This document shows, piece after piece, positions 23,951-35,774 of a stretch of 64,000 bases of DNA. Position numbers and translations under genes: made by a program. Every line of letters begins with the position of its first letter. The stretch's first letter is position 1. The notes under the pieces were generated by a model. It was not told the origin of the DNA. It was given only the letters and a program-made list of their open reading frames with translations, and made no database searches. The DNA comes from Trichoderma breve. Taxonomy: Eukaryota; Ascomycota; Sordariomycetes; Hypocreales; Hypocreaceae. Where the stretch lies: assembly GCF_028502605.1 (NCBI RefSeq), contig NC_079234.1, positions 5,456,001 through 5,520,000 of the forward strand, written 5' to 3'.

Positions 23951-26900
23951 TACGAGTACAGGTAAGCAGTATCTTTGGCAAAGCGCTTAGCTCCATCATT
24001 TTTTTTCTTTCATCTCACCAGAGATGAGATGGTTCCCTTTGAGCTGTCAACTTGGCCTCAACTACCCACCATATACAAGCACGGGAAACCGCCAGAAGAT
24101 GGAAGACGCCACGAAGCCTAGCGCCGCGGCATTCAAATTTCCATTTCGGTCCCGTCGGTGTCAAATCTCACCAGAGAATCAGTCACGGATAGTTGAAAGC
24201 TCTGGTACCTGATTCAATTAACGTCTCGGCTGGCGAATTCGTCTCATCGCTGTGGCATTGTCTCTCTTATGGGACATCTTTAAGTGTAGGTATCTTTTTG
24301 GTAAACATCGCTTCGCTGAATTGTCCATGCAGGCATTGGCAAGGATTGTGACAAAGCAGAACGATCTCACGGGATATGGTTAAGCGATAACATCACCGTC
24401 ATCTACCATTGACAAATTGCTGGACGAGTAACAGGCACTTGTACCACACTAATTCTCCGCATTGTCCTACGGCATCCTCATTGGCGGTGTGTCCAACACC
24501 AAAATCAGCTAACTCAGAATAGTAAGCTCCTTTTTCGTTTCCCTCAACTTTGGCGTTTTCAGCTGAGGAAAAACAGCCCGTCACCTACGATGAAGCGCCA
24601 CCTCTAACTATATCCAATCTAGTGGCCGACTGTGGTTTTACTCTCAGTACGCCCAGGCTCCATTAGAGCTTAGATGATGCGCATCAAATCGCTTGCACAA
24701 CGTGACGCGGCGCTCAGACCAGGTGCAAGAAGAGTCTGGTCCTGCAACCCCTACCACCCCAATTCAGCTCTGGATCTCTAGCATCCGTGTCCCGGTACGA
24801 AAGAGTTCCACGGAGCAGAGCTCCGGACGACGTGTCTCACTCACGTGTATCCTTTCCGGGTCTTGTTTCGGCGCTGGCTTACATCCGGGCCCACCTCCAA
24901 ATCTTTTGGATGAAGTGCATCCCGACATCATATGCATGTCTCTGTTTTCTGTTCAGTAGACGGCAGGGCCATGCACGATCAGCATCCTAGTGCTTGGGGC
25001 TGAAGTCCATGTCGCACTCAAGTAAAAGATACTACCTTTTATGAACAATCTTGACAGATAACATTGTATCGTTCCGGGAGGGATCACTCCAAGCTGCGCA
25101 AAAGTCTCATAAGTGTGGATCCGCTGAATGAACGTGTAGCACACGGTTGCTCTATTTCCTGCTCCTTATCTTACAAGTTCTCCAACATTGCCAAGTTCGC
25201 AGGTTACTCGGATCGGCAGAGCAGGCTAATTTGGTCGGGGGCGTTCCCTTCAAGCGGCCTCCAAACGACATCCTTTTAGACAAAGTGTTATTACTATACT
25301 TGTCTGGTCGAAAATGGAAGAAATCATTCTTGGTTCCAAGTGTGGTCCATCATCAGAGTGAGACAGAATGAGAGCCATCAGCCTTACAAGCTCACTGGTC
25401 CCGAGTGCTTGGAAGTGATGGGGCGCTAATCGCTGCGTCTCCCCAGCCGCTGTTACACTGAGAGCCGAACATAGGCAGGGAGAAAGGGCTTAAAAAAGAA
25501 AATATGGCGCGGCAGCGGCGGCGGTGCCGAACAGAGCGGTCTCGACCCAGAGATCTGGATGTGTTCTTTGCTCTGGTCAAGAAGGGTAACTGGAGTGCCG
25601 ATCAGCCAAGGCTGGATGATGCAGCAGTTGGCAGCCGAACATCTCTATCTACACTCCCCTAGGTTGCGGCAGTAGTCAGTGTGTTGAATGAGACATTCTA
25701 CAAGAAGACTGTCCCTTTTTTTTTTCAGGTCGCCTCGTTCGTCTTTTTTTGTACGGCTAATTTGATGCAGCGGCTGCAGTCTGCGCAAAGGATGCCGAAG
25801 CAGCACAGCACTGCGTGTGCTATTAGTGTCTACCGCAAAAGATCAGGCCACCAATTTCAGCCGCCGCCTTAGACAGCAGCCCGAGTTCATAGTGGCGGGC
25901 CTCCGGTGAGGGTTGGCGTCTAATGGCACCCCAGGAGAAGAACCGATCGCAGGAGACAAGATATCTACTCGTACAATTATCGACATTATGAGTACCAAGG
26001 GGAATACGAACGGGGGGCTAGCTGGTATGAGATGACCGTGGAGTACGAGTTTCATTCATCTCATTGACAAAACGCTACGGTTACAAAATAATTGTGTTGA
26101 GGGAGAACCAAGCCGTCGACTCTTAGTCGGGATGTGGGGGAGTCGTTCTGAGGAGCTCGGGTTGTCGGGGCGCCTCGTCCCATCAGAAAAAAACTCACAA
26201 CTGACAGCAACTGAGGCAGGGCATGTTCCTGTGTCGCAGCCTAACTCTTAGCTACAATTGTGCCCCATTTCGCCTTCCAACTCATTGCTTTCGATGAGGC
26301 CAGGCCCAGCGCTCTGGAACGCTGGCCTATCTTAGAAGCTAGCTGCAGCTTTAATATGTCTATGTACAAGCATGGAGTGGTACAAGCTAAGTGCTTGGTA
26401 CCTGGCATGCTAAGTTCAGAGACAGGCCTCGACCGTGGTTGTTTGTACGCCCGCGCGGCTACAGAGCACCGGAGATCTCCGTATTAAGGGCTTTTTTAAC
26501 ACCCCCTTGCAGAGTGCTTGTTTTCACTAAAAAAGAAAAAAAGAAAAAGAAGAAAGAAAGAAAGAAAGAAAAGAAAGGAGAGGAAAGAAGAAAGGGAGAG
26601 AGGGGAATACAGGTGGGATGAGAACGACGTGAAAACTCCACGATCAACATGTTCTAGCGAAGCACGCGTTTACTTTACTTGTCCTGGTACAAACTTGGCC
26701 AACGTCCAGTTGGATGTAGATCACAGTCACTTCCCGTCTTGCTATCAGATCGAGCATGCCAAGATTGATTTGAAAGAAGGCCAGCCGATGAGTTGTTCAT
26801 TTTCTGCTCAGCCCAGGTGGTGTGCATACATCCCACTGGCGGCGCGCCTGAGGTCCCCTGTTGGATGTGGGAGGGAAGAAAAGCTCGCCAAGCCTGAAAT

Positions 26901-29900
26901 GGCGTCTTTTTGCGTTGCTGGGTGTGACGCGGCACACACCCTCTAGTGCCTAAAATGCTGTCGAATTTCCCAAAGCAAAAGCCACATGCACGCTCAGCCA
27001 ACCCGACTACCGGGCGTCGATCCATTGGACAGCTGTACGGGGAAGAAGATGCATTGCAAGGAAGAGGGAAGCCAAAATCCGCGGGGCCTGGCCGGCGCAT
27101 GATACTACTGTAGGCCGCTCGGGTCTTATCCAAGGGTTCGGAAGCTCAGCCCCGCAGATATTTATCGGTCTCGATCACTGGCCTTCGGTAGGAGTAACAG
27201 GACTGACAGAATATTGGAGAGGGGAGAAAACAAGCTTCACAGATCTGCTCGCTAGGCTTAAAAACTAGCACTTCTCGAGCTGAACATCCTAGTCTCCTCG
27301 GCCTGGTCCATCCCCTGCCGCAAAGATCTGGATTACTGGTAGTAGTACAAACGAGGGAGACCCTTTTTTTTCTCTCTCTCTCTTCGGATTTATGGTGACA
27401 GATTGATGCTGGCCTGATATCTAGCCAGGGCCGTCTCACACGGCCACCTCCTTTTACCGAGGATAGTATTTTTGCTAAATTTCTTTTCTTAGGTTATCAA
27501 TGACTCGACCGATTGGGTATACCAATAGAGAAAACAAAATTTTAGTCACAAGAAAGCAAGGAGAGGAGAAAAGTGAACGAGAATTGTCCCCAACGCGAGA
27601 CAACGGCGTGTTTGAGAGGATGTAGCTAAAGCTTTCGAGAAGAGCTCTCCTACCAGCAATGTGGATCTGACGTGGTCGCTGCTCACGGGAGGCTTGCCTA
27701 GCTATCTAGATTTCCGCTGGGTGGCGAGATGGCTTGAAATAGAAGCCGAAAAGCGGCTGAGCTTCTCATCGCACAGATCTATTGACTCACAGCAAAAAAG
27801 GAAGCAAGCCGGAGAGGCGACGTCTACCCCTCGCAGAAAGATCAAAGCAAGCAGGGGTATTGGGACGCCATTCGATTTGGTGAGTCGATGTTGTCATGTG
27901 AGCAGGTGTACTGCAGAGCTGCGAGTTGATCACGGTGCTCACATGTGCTCGTCTCCATTCCACCATCTGCATGATGCTCTCGGAGGAACTAGACACATCT
28001 AGATGGAATGGGGCAGCGTACGAGTAAGTGCAACCGCAGAAAGGGCTGGGCTCTTCTGGTGAAGATGGGCGGGGAGGGTGATAAACAGCCGTGCAAGTAG
28101 CATCCCCGCCGCCAGCACCAACAAGTGGCGTGAGGACGCAGATGGCCCGAAAGGGACAACGCAATCCAACCTCGCGGAATTACCACGGCGGTCTCTTGCA
28201 GTTCACATCACGGCACGAAGCGCTGCCAAGTAATTGGACATCATAACATCATATCACCAAGATACCGCAAACGAAGCATCTCGGCACGCACTCGCCCACT
28301 CTCACGGCGCGTAAGTGGGAGGGCGATGCGGGGCATCAAAGCGGCAGGGCCATAAGAAGAAGTTGCACAGGTTCTCTGTACATTGCGTCCTTGTTTTGGC
28401 CAAATCTGACACGAATGCCATGCAGGTTCTCTGAGCTTTCTTCCCGCTGCCAACTCAGCAAAATGCGAAGTGCAGGTTCCAGCCTTCAACGCTTGTCGCT
28501 GGGTTATCGTATCTGATTTTTTTCCCCATCTACCTACGAGGATGGAGCCGTGCGGAGGCAGCGCAGGCAGGTTCTAGAGCACAGCAAACGGGCGGGGAGC
28601 CAAAGGCAAGGGGCGTGTCGTTTGGAGACTGCAAAGGGCGTGAACAGACAAAAGCCAACTCAAGTCCCCGCGGCCAGGGACGGGGAGATTAGTAGCCTTG
28701 GTGGTCCGGGCGGCCACGTGCGATGGAACCGCGATCCCTGTCTGCTGAGGACTCGATCGAGACTTGCGAGCGTCGCTCATTGCCCTGTTGAGCAACCACA
28801 GTGTAGCAGACGCTGCCACTTTCAACCACATAGCTGGAGCTGGAGCACTACCTAGGTGCCAGCGTCGTTGGATTGACAAGCCTCGCGGCGGCACGACCCT
28901 CGAGCTTGTTCGTTTCCGTCTTTCTCTCCCTAACCTTGGAGGCCAAGCAAAGCAACGAATCCCGTGCTTGCTCACCTACAGTATGCGCGGTGTTCCGACG
29001 AATGCCGCTCGGAGATGACAAGCGTTCATGGGTAGCGGATAACGCATTAGTACTGCACATTGCACCAGTCTTACGGAGTACGCCGCACAGCTATTCTCCC
29101 TAACACAGACTGCCGTCGCAAAAGAAAATTTTACTATCAGAGTTAAAAGCGAAATCATCCGAAATCATCACCACCACCGTGACCACAACAGGAATGCATG
29201 CCGTACAGCGTATCTGCATCTTGGTTCTCGAATCTGCCCTCAGCTGCGACTTTGCAAGCCTCCCGGAGATTTACGCCTGCGCAGACACCAATAATATGCT
29301 GCAATTGCCTAGCTCCTCCCAGGCCGCTCAGGGGTTCAACTCTCAAGTGGGCGGTGGCGCAAACATTTCGGTCGCTTTGCTTCAAGCCTCTTACTCGAAA
29401 ACTTTCAAGATATGTATGTTTCTGGACAACGATACATCTCTCCAAGCAAGGAGCATGGGGGAAGCCCTCAGAATCGGCTAGCCGAGGAGCTACAGTCTCG
29501 CATCTTGGCCAGTCAGATCGCTTCCCGAGAATTTTTTTAGGCTCCCACATGGCAAGAGACCATAGCGCGATTGATGGCGCAAGGAGACGAAAAATGCTCT
29601 GCATACTATCGTTCTAGCCCACGCCGAATCTCGGAGCCATGTCTTGTTTCGATCTCAGCTGCGTCTCTTTTAGGGAGCTCGAAATTGCACCCGCCGCTGC
29701 AGCGGGCATGGACACGCTCTATTTGGGCATATGGCTAGGTTCTTACATGCTCCTCGCTGGCGGCAATGGCATTGGGTTGCGCATAATGGCAATCAAACGG
29801 CACTTATTTCGTATAGGGGGGGAGCAAAAGTCTGCGAGTTTGGCGAAATACGCTGAAGCGGCTGTGCCCGCCCAACCGCTTTAGCTTGGGGTCGACGCAC

Positions 29901-31518
29901 ACGGTTCCATTGGTTCACGCCTAAGAGCGCACATCCCACGTGTACTTTATATTGCCCTGAGCCTCTTCTGGCTTGGTTGGTTCCCCGATACTACAGCACT
30001 GGACAAGCACCAGCAAGCCCCCTTGCCCGCCAAAGTAGGCCCGGGATCTCCTGAGTGTGGGGATATCACCACGTACGAGTACAGTGGCACCAGAGAGCGC
30101 CAGTTTGACTCGGCGACTCTAGTTGGACGCCGGGTACACACGAATTGACCGATTGACCGTCCTACTGGAGCAGTCTTCTCCTCAACAAGAAAGGGCGTGC
30201 ATTTATACGATAGGATAGATATCCAGCCTCACGACATGACCCCCTTCCCCCCCTTTTCGCGCCTTCTCTTGCTTCTACTACTCCAAGTCGAAGCTCTCTG
30301 AAGAAGTCAGGATACCCTTCTATACCCGGGAGGGGCGGGGGAAAGCCTCCGAAGCTTGTTGGCCAGGACAAACCGTGTCACGCTTTCGGGATCCCACTTC
30401 AGCTACGAGCAGTGTTTCGTCTCAGCCTCGGGGTACTCGTGCAGATGCGTAGCGGTGCTGGAGAGGAGGGCGTCAAAAAGCATATCACAGTGGCCCTTCG
30501 CCGTCTACAAGTGGGCTCCGGCAAAAGTGTCGCGATGCAAGCGCGGGCTACGAGAGCCAACCACCGCACGGGCGGCAACTGCATGAACCTTGAGCGTAAG
30601 CCTGTGAATGAGACGTGACCCAGAAGCGAGGGCGAGTTGCTGCAACCTACTGCGCCCATGTGGGATATCAAGTGAAGTGCGTCAAGCACGGCATTTTCGG
30701 CACAAGTTGTTTTTTCAGAATACCCGAGAGCCAAGTCTCTTCCGAAAGTGCAGGGTAGGTAGGCGATAGCATGATACGAGAACCTGCGTTCGTCTCGCCT
30801 CGCACGGGACCTTGCATGGAATATCAAGACATTCTCAGATGCTCCGTACGTCGCACAGAGCAGAAATCAAGATCTGCATGTGTATCACTGGAGATCTGTG
30901 AGACATACGGGATCAGTGGTTGCATCTGTTTGACTGTCCTCCCCTCCCCAACAATGGGGGCTTTTGCTCGCAACCTGGTGAGTATACTAACCTGTCCAAT
31001 CGCCAGTTATCGAAAACCCGCAACCTCACAATCACTTGCACAGCACTGCTTTAATACGAGTAGTAGCACAAACCAGCCTCGCCTTACATTCGAGCCTTGA
31101 GCATGGTATGCCCTGTCCCACTTGCGCAGTCAGCTTTGCATCCAAAAGTCGTGCTGTGTGGCAGTTCCCCCTTTCTCACGCCATCGTGGCTACTCGTGGT
31201 CCACAGAATGATCGGTCCGCAAGAAAAAGAGCATACAAGGGGGGTGGTGGGGGAGGGTTCCAATGTTGCCACAGATTTCTGTCTTTATCCCAGGACTCCC
31301 AATTGTATTACCCTGTATCTTCTGTCGAAAGAAAAAGAGCATGCGAGATCATGCTGAGCCGGGCGGGATCTTCATCAGAGGATTGCCATACCCGAAAAGA
31401 CGCAAGAGAAAAGTGACTCCTGAGACATACGTGAAGAGAGGGGCACGCATGACATGACACGCATGACAAACCGGGCGCCCGAGACCCGTCTGAAGAGTTC
31501 CCCGGGGTACTACTCGTA
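23951..31518. promoter_or_regulatory. Cluster of six TACGAGTA motifs
   Basis: Exact copies at 23951-23958 (+), 25966-25973 (-), 28019-28026 (+), 30074-30081 (+), 31055-31062 (+) and 31511-31518 (-). A seventh lies at 49194-49201, in the other long gene-free block. None was found in coding sequence. A near match, TACGAGTT, lies at about 26044. Function unknown; a transcription factor site is one possibility. Confidence 0.5.
26529..26607 (+). repeat. Homopurine tract, 79 nt
   Basis: An unbroken A/G run on the plus strand, starting as A-rich AAAAAAG, passing through a GAAA repeat and ending in GGGAGAGAGGGGAA. Such mirror-like purine tracts can form triplex DNA; no coding role is apparent. Confidence 0.9.
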
Positions 31519-32413
31519 TGTACGAACACATGCTGCGGGCGTTATACTCTATCGCTTCGAGTTGCGCAGACTCTTTCCTATCCTATGGATGGAGACTTGT
31601 GAATTTGCCGGCTTATCCTGCTTGTCCCTCAACTCGCAATCTTCCGCTTCGATTGGCCAAGTGTATACACCCTCTCTCTCTCTTTCTGCCTGGACTTTAT
31701 CATACCCCAAGCGCGTAAACCAAAAGGTAAATCAATTCCACTCTGTTTCACTGATTCGCGGGGAGGCGAACACGGGCGCGGTCGTACTTGTACGAGCTCA
31801 TCGTGTCCGTTACGCAGCGTGTTGGAAGGATCACAAGTTAGAGTAGTAGCACCGCGCGCCTTATACAGGCACCAGGCTCCTTGGTTAAAAGGAGAAATAA
31901 GGGCTCGTGTTTAAAAAGGAATTCTGTGAAATCTCCTCCCGAATCCATGGGTTGTCTCACGTTACGGGAGCACTTGCACTACTTGACAACCCGCTGAGGG
32001 TTTTCGACAATGTAGAAAGCCGTGAACCCGAGAAGGAGGGAAGCTGAAGAAGAGGGATGCAAAAGGTAAGACATTGCCGATCGAATTGTGGAACCTGGAG
32101 GGTTAGGGAGAGGCTTGGAGGCAAGCCTGGCCAGGCACAAAATATGAGACCTGTTCATCTCCACGCTCGTGGGATCGACATTCGTTCATTCTTCAGCTGC
32201 CAAAAGGGCTGATCTGAACACGCGCAACGTGTTCCCCCGAGATCCATTCCTTTTGTCTTTTTTCCCCTCACAAAGGGCTTTTGTTTCCCCGGAATGCTAG
32301 AGTGTCTATAATATTAATTAAAAACTATGGAATATCTGACTTGAAGTTGCCCTCTAGAATATCTTCCTTTTTCAAGCCCCAAAGTGTGTGATTCTACCGC
32401 CCCAAGTTTCTAA

Positions 32414-33431
32414 TCAAAAGCGCAGCGCGTTGGAGAACTCAAGCGTCATCTTGCCGTCCTCCTGTCTCACCACCCTCACGCTGTCGAGATCCTTCACCAC
32501 CCAGTCGGGCTCGGCCGCCACAACCTGTTCCACAGTGTGGCTCGTTACCAAGCCAAGGACTTTGCACCCCGCCGCCTTGCCGGCCTTGATGCCTGCTGGG
32601 CTATCCTCGAGGACAAGGACCTCCCCGGCCTTATCTTGCAGCCCGAGCTTCTCGAGGCCGATGAGATAGCATGTCGGGTCGGGTTTGCCGTTCTCGACGG
32701 ACTCGGCGGAGACGAGATGCTCAGGTGTGCCGAGGGACAGTCGCTTGAGCCAGCCTCTGACTAGGGGCTGGGTACCGGACGTCACGATGGCCCAAGGAAA
32801 GGAATAAGAAATGATGGAGTCGAGAAGAGGCCGGGCGCCGGGGATCTCCACGACGTCATCGGCGTACAGCTTGGGCAGCTCGCCTTCCATCTTTGTCACA
32901 TCTATAAGCACACACATTAGTTCTGTGCTACTTGATTGTGACACCTTAAGTGCGATACAAAAAAGCTCTTGGGAACCAAATCTCAGCCTCAGGATGAATT
33001 TCATTCGCAGGATTGGAGGCGTCGACACAGAACGGGGAAACTACGCCACGTTGCGCCATCTGCGGTAATATCGAGGGGGAGAAGATGCAACTAGATAACC
33101 GGACAAGCCAACCAAATGCAACTTACATTCCCAGTTGGCCTTCTCAGGGGCAAGGATCTTCAGGATATCTATACTGCGGCGGCCATGAGACGTCTCCAGG
33201 ATGACTTCAGGTGCAACCCCGATTTCTTCACCGACACTTTTCCCCCTTTGTTAGCAAAAGTCTATCTTCCGCGTGGGATGGCTTGCTAGAGGAGATGGAA
33301 GGGAATCGTTACTTATGCCAGTGTTTGACAACAGCCGGGGTAGAGTCGATAATGGTTCCATCCATGTCAAACAGGAATCCGGAAAATGAGATCTCCTGCG
33401 TGGGGAGGCTGTAATCTGGCTGAGAACCCAT
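32414..33431 (-). CDS. HAD-superfamily phosphatase, glycerol-3-phosphatase/2-deoxyglucose-6-phosphatase type
   Basis: Small soluble sugar- or glycerol-phosphate phosphatase of the GPP1/DOG1 group. Exons (minus): 33431-33313, 33236-33127, 32901-32414, giving 238 residues (yeast Gpp1 about 250). Motif I is FLFDMDGTIID, with the nucleophile and general acid Asp pair. The cap domain contains ILETSHGRRSIDILK and EKANWEYVTKMEGELPKLYA. Motif II is AIVTSGT, the motif III Lys is in SVENGKPDP, and motif IV is VLVLEDSPAGI. The middle intron is long for this window (225 bp); phase and the WEY/VTKM join support it. The in-frame GTG at 33491 is rejected for the ATG of MGSQPDYS. Substrate cannot be fixed from sequence. 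Confidence 0.9.
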
Positions 33432-33890
33432 CTTGCCGCTATTCTCGGAAATACTAGTATCGAGTGATTGAAGAAGAGAATGTCCTTGCACAAGAGACTC
33501 GTAAACCGAAATGATGAAGCGTCGATAGGCGATGCGGTTTTGATCAACTCTGAATGCTGATGATGAGTTCTTATATATATATCGTTTGCAAAAGCGGGAT
33601 CTTCAAGGTCGAAGTTAGATCCAAAGATTAAAACCCCCACGTGGCAATTCCGCACTTGCGGGGCTTCCTCAGCCGGTTAGATCCATCGCCAAATAATGTC
33701 CGCAGAGAGTTTAATTCACGAGGCTGTGGCGGACGGTTTCTTCTGATAGTTTCAAAGACTTCATCGTAATCGTGAGCTCGTCGGAGTTGCCTTCTTCGTC
33801 TTGAAGTATCAGGCGCAGTGAAATTATAATATATCAGGGAGAGATTCAACTCCATCTCTGGGCCCGCAGCCGACTCACTCGCGAATGGCG
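33432..33890. other. Spacer between HAD phosphatase and FAD monooxygenase
   Basis: 459 bp holding the phosphatase promoter and the 3' flank of the monooxygenase gene, both on the minus strand. An AT repeat (TATATATATAT) lies near 33573. No gene is seen. Confidence 0.5.
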
Positions 33891-35428
33891 TCAAGGTGGT
33901 CTTGCAGCCTCGAACATGTGCTCGGCGGTTGAGGACTTGTAATACTCCTCGATAGCCCCAATGGCATCATAGTCATAGCACCAGTCTCTTGTTCCCTTAT
34001 CAATGATGCCACCCGGTCCAAGTCTTTGGCCCGTTCGTCTACATTTCCGAACATATTCGCCTCTAACGGCGTCGCTTTCCAAAGGCCAGATCCCCCCTTC
34101 ATGAGAATGAGCGAGGGCTTCGTACAGAACACTGCGCTCTGCTTCATGCGAGGTATGTGATGAATCACCCCCATGTAGGCTGGCTTCTTGCACAGCTTCG
34201 ACCCTTGGCTTGCGCACGATTTCATATATATCCAGTGCATGCTTTAATTTTGAGTCAACCACCATGCTTGGATTGTCGGAGAGATTTGGGCTGGTATCAA
34301 AAGGACAAGCTAAATTTAACACCGTTGCAAGTGCAGCAGCGTCTTCGACAGCTATACTAACGCCCATGGACATGTAAAAGGCCATTGCATGGGCAGCGTC
34401 GCCTATGAGAACGAATCGACCGGATTCGTGAGCCCAGGAGGGCAGCGGCGGCACAGCATACACGGGATAGTTGACAATTTTCGACGTAGAAAGGTCAAAT
34501 ATGCGCTGAACACTACAGATTCCATTAGAAACAATTTGGATTATATTGGGTTAAAGCTGAGCGTTTGTACTCACCGAGGCTCAAAGTCCTTGAATATACT
34601 CCGAACTGTCTTGTTGTATTCCTCTGTGATGAATTCTTTGGTGTTGATGTTGTCTCTGTGCGCTAATACTATATTGAGCATTGTGGCATCCTTTATCAAG
34701 TATGTCATGCACGATATGTGTGGAGCAATCCACCAATTGGAGCTGCGAGATTGAAGATCTATTAGACTCGAAGTCACCGAATCCGCCTTGAGCTTAGAGA
34801 CTTCCGCCGTCATGCGAAAAGCGGCCCATCCAGTCGGCAGGCTTCCAGGATCTCGGGAGCCCAGCAGCTGGGATCGAGCAAGAGAATTGATCCCTGAAAC
34901 GATGGAGAGGTTAGTATAGCGCGCAGCTTATTGAACTTGGAAGTTGATTCTGTTGCAATACGCACCATCAGCAGCGACAACCAGATCGGCGGTTAGTCTT
35001 TTGCCATTTCGCAGCTGTACAGCACCGTTGGCAAAATCGTACTCAACCACATCACTGCTTAGTAGCAATCGCGCCCCAGCTTGGACAGCGTGACGATGTA
35101 ATATGGCATGCAAAACGGCCCGATGAACGACAATGTACGGGGCGCCATATTGAGCCTCCATTTCCTTGATTCGGACACTCCCCAGCAGATTGCCGGCTTG
35201 TCCATCCCACACATGCAAGTTTTCGGGGATAATGGACTCGGCGAGTAGGTCATCTTTGAGACCCCACTTGAAAAGATATCTGATTGCTTGCGGTGTCATC
35301 TGAACGCCCGCACCCAGCTCGGTAAGCTCAGAAGCAGCATCGAGAATTGTGATTTGGTGACGAGACTGGCCAAGGGCAATGGCAAGCGAGAGACCCGCAA
35401 TGCCAGCTCCCACAATGATAACATGCAT
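33891..35428 (-). CDS. FAD-dependent monooxygenase, salicylate-hydroxylase-like (UbiH/PHBH class)
   Basis: NAD(P)H- and FAD-dependent hydroxylase of aromatic or secondary-metabolite substrates. Exons (minus): 35428-34966, 34893-34575, 34512-33891, joined in phases 1 and 2, giving 467 residues. The dinucleotide fold GAGIAGLSLAIAL lies right at the N terminus, followed by the glycine-rich TELGAGVQMTPQA. The DG motif is LVVAADG joined to INSLARSQLL, and the FAD-ribose motif is FVLIGDAAHAM with MSMGVSIAVEDAAAL. No signal peptide. The in-frame TTG at 35434 is rejected for the ATG of MHVIIVG. Substrate cannot be inferred. It lies beside the phosphatase on the same strand, but no polyketide or peptide synthase is visible, so a biosynthetic cluster is not supported here. 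Confidence 0.92.
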
Positions 35429-35741
35429 GTTCAACGGTCTGTTTATCCAAAGGCGGCAGCTTTGTAAGTTAGATTACCGAAGCGGATGGGCATATCAAGG
35501 TTCCCTTACACGCCTCTGCATTAGGAGATGTGATGTGCCTCTTTTCGTCACCACATGCAGGACGCCCTGCCAGCTTGGTAGAGCAGAGCGATGACCAACA
35601 AACAAACACAGCTAATCACACACACTAATGCGAGAATGATGATTGTGGAGGGTCGCTTGAGTTCGAAATAGATGCTATGCGGGAGGCATTCATTGAGGTG
35701 CAAGGCATTGCATCCCGAAATTCGGCGTGCTTTGCCCTTTC

Positions 35742-35774
<33 letters not shown>

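Larger units (their letters stand above)
20637..32413. other. 11.8 kb gene-free block upstream of the homeobox gene
   Basis: No frame in this stretch shows a protein family, a sensible exon chain or coding-like composition. The longest open frames (for example 21722-22522 plus, 266 codons, and 21330-21914 minus, 194 codons) read as low-complexity Ser/Arg/Cys/Trp-rich text. No tRNA internal promoter pair, transposase, reverse transcriptase or long terminal repeat is seen. Base composition looks mixed, not AT-saturated, so it does not look like heavily RIP-mutated transposon DNA. It holds several simple repeats and a recurrent 8-mer, listed separately. It most likely contains the extended promoter and leader of the homeobox gene and perhaps non-coding transcripts. 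Confidence 0.6.

Noticed and set aside
29155..29604. 149-codon frame on the minus strand
   Set aside because: No recognisable domain and no exon partners; the opposite strand is also open for 139 codons.
20637..32413. Decayed, RIP-mutated transposon as source of the gene-free block
   Set aside because: The sequence is not AT-saturated, long GC-containing open frames persist, and no terminal repeats, reverse transcriptase or transposase fragments were seen. A dinucleotide RIP index would settle this.
33432..33491. Upstream extension of the HAD phosphatase from a GTG codon
   Set aside because: GTG is not a credible fungal start here; the in-frame ATG at 33431 gives a length and N terminus that fit the family.
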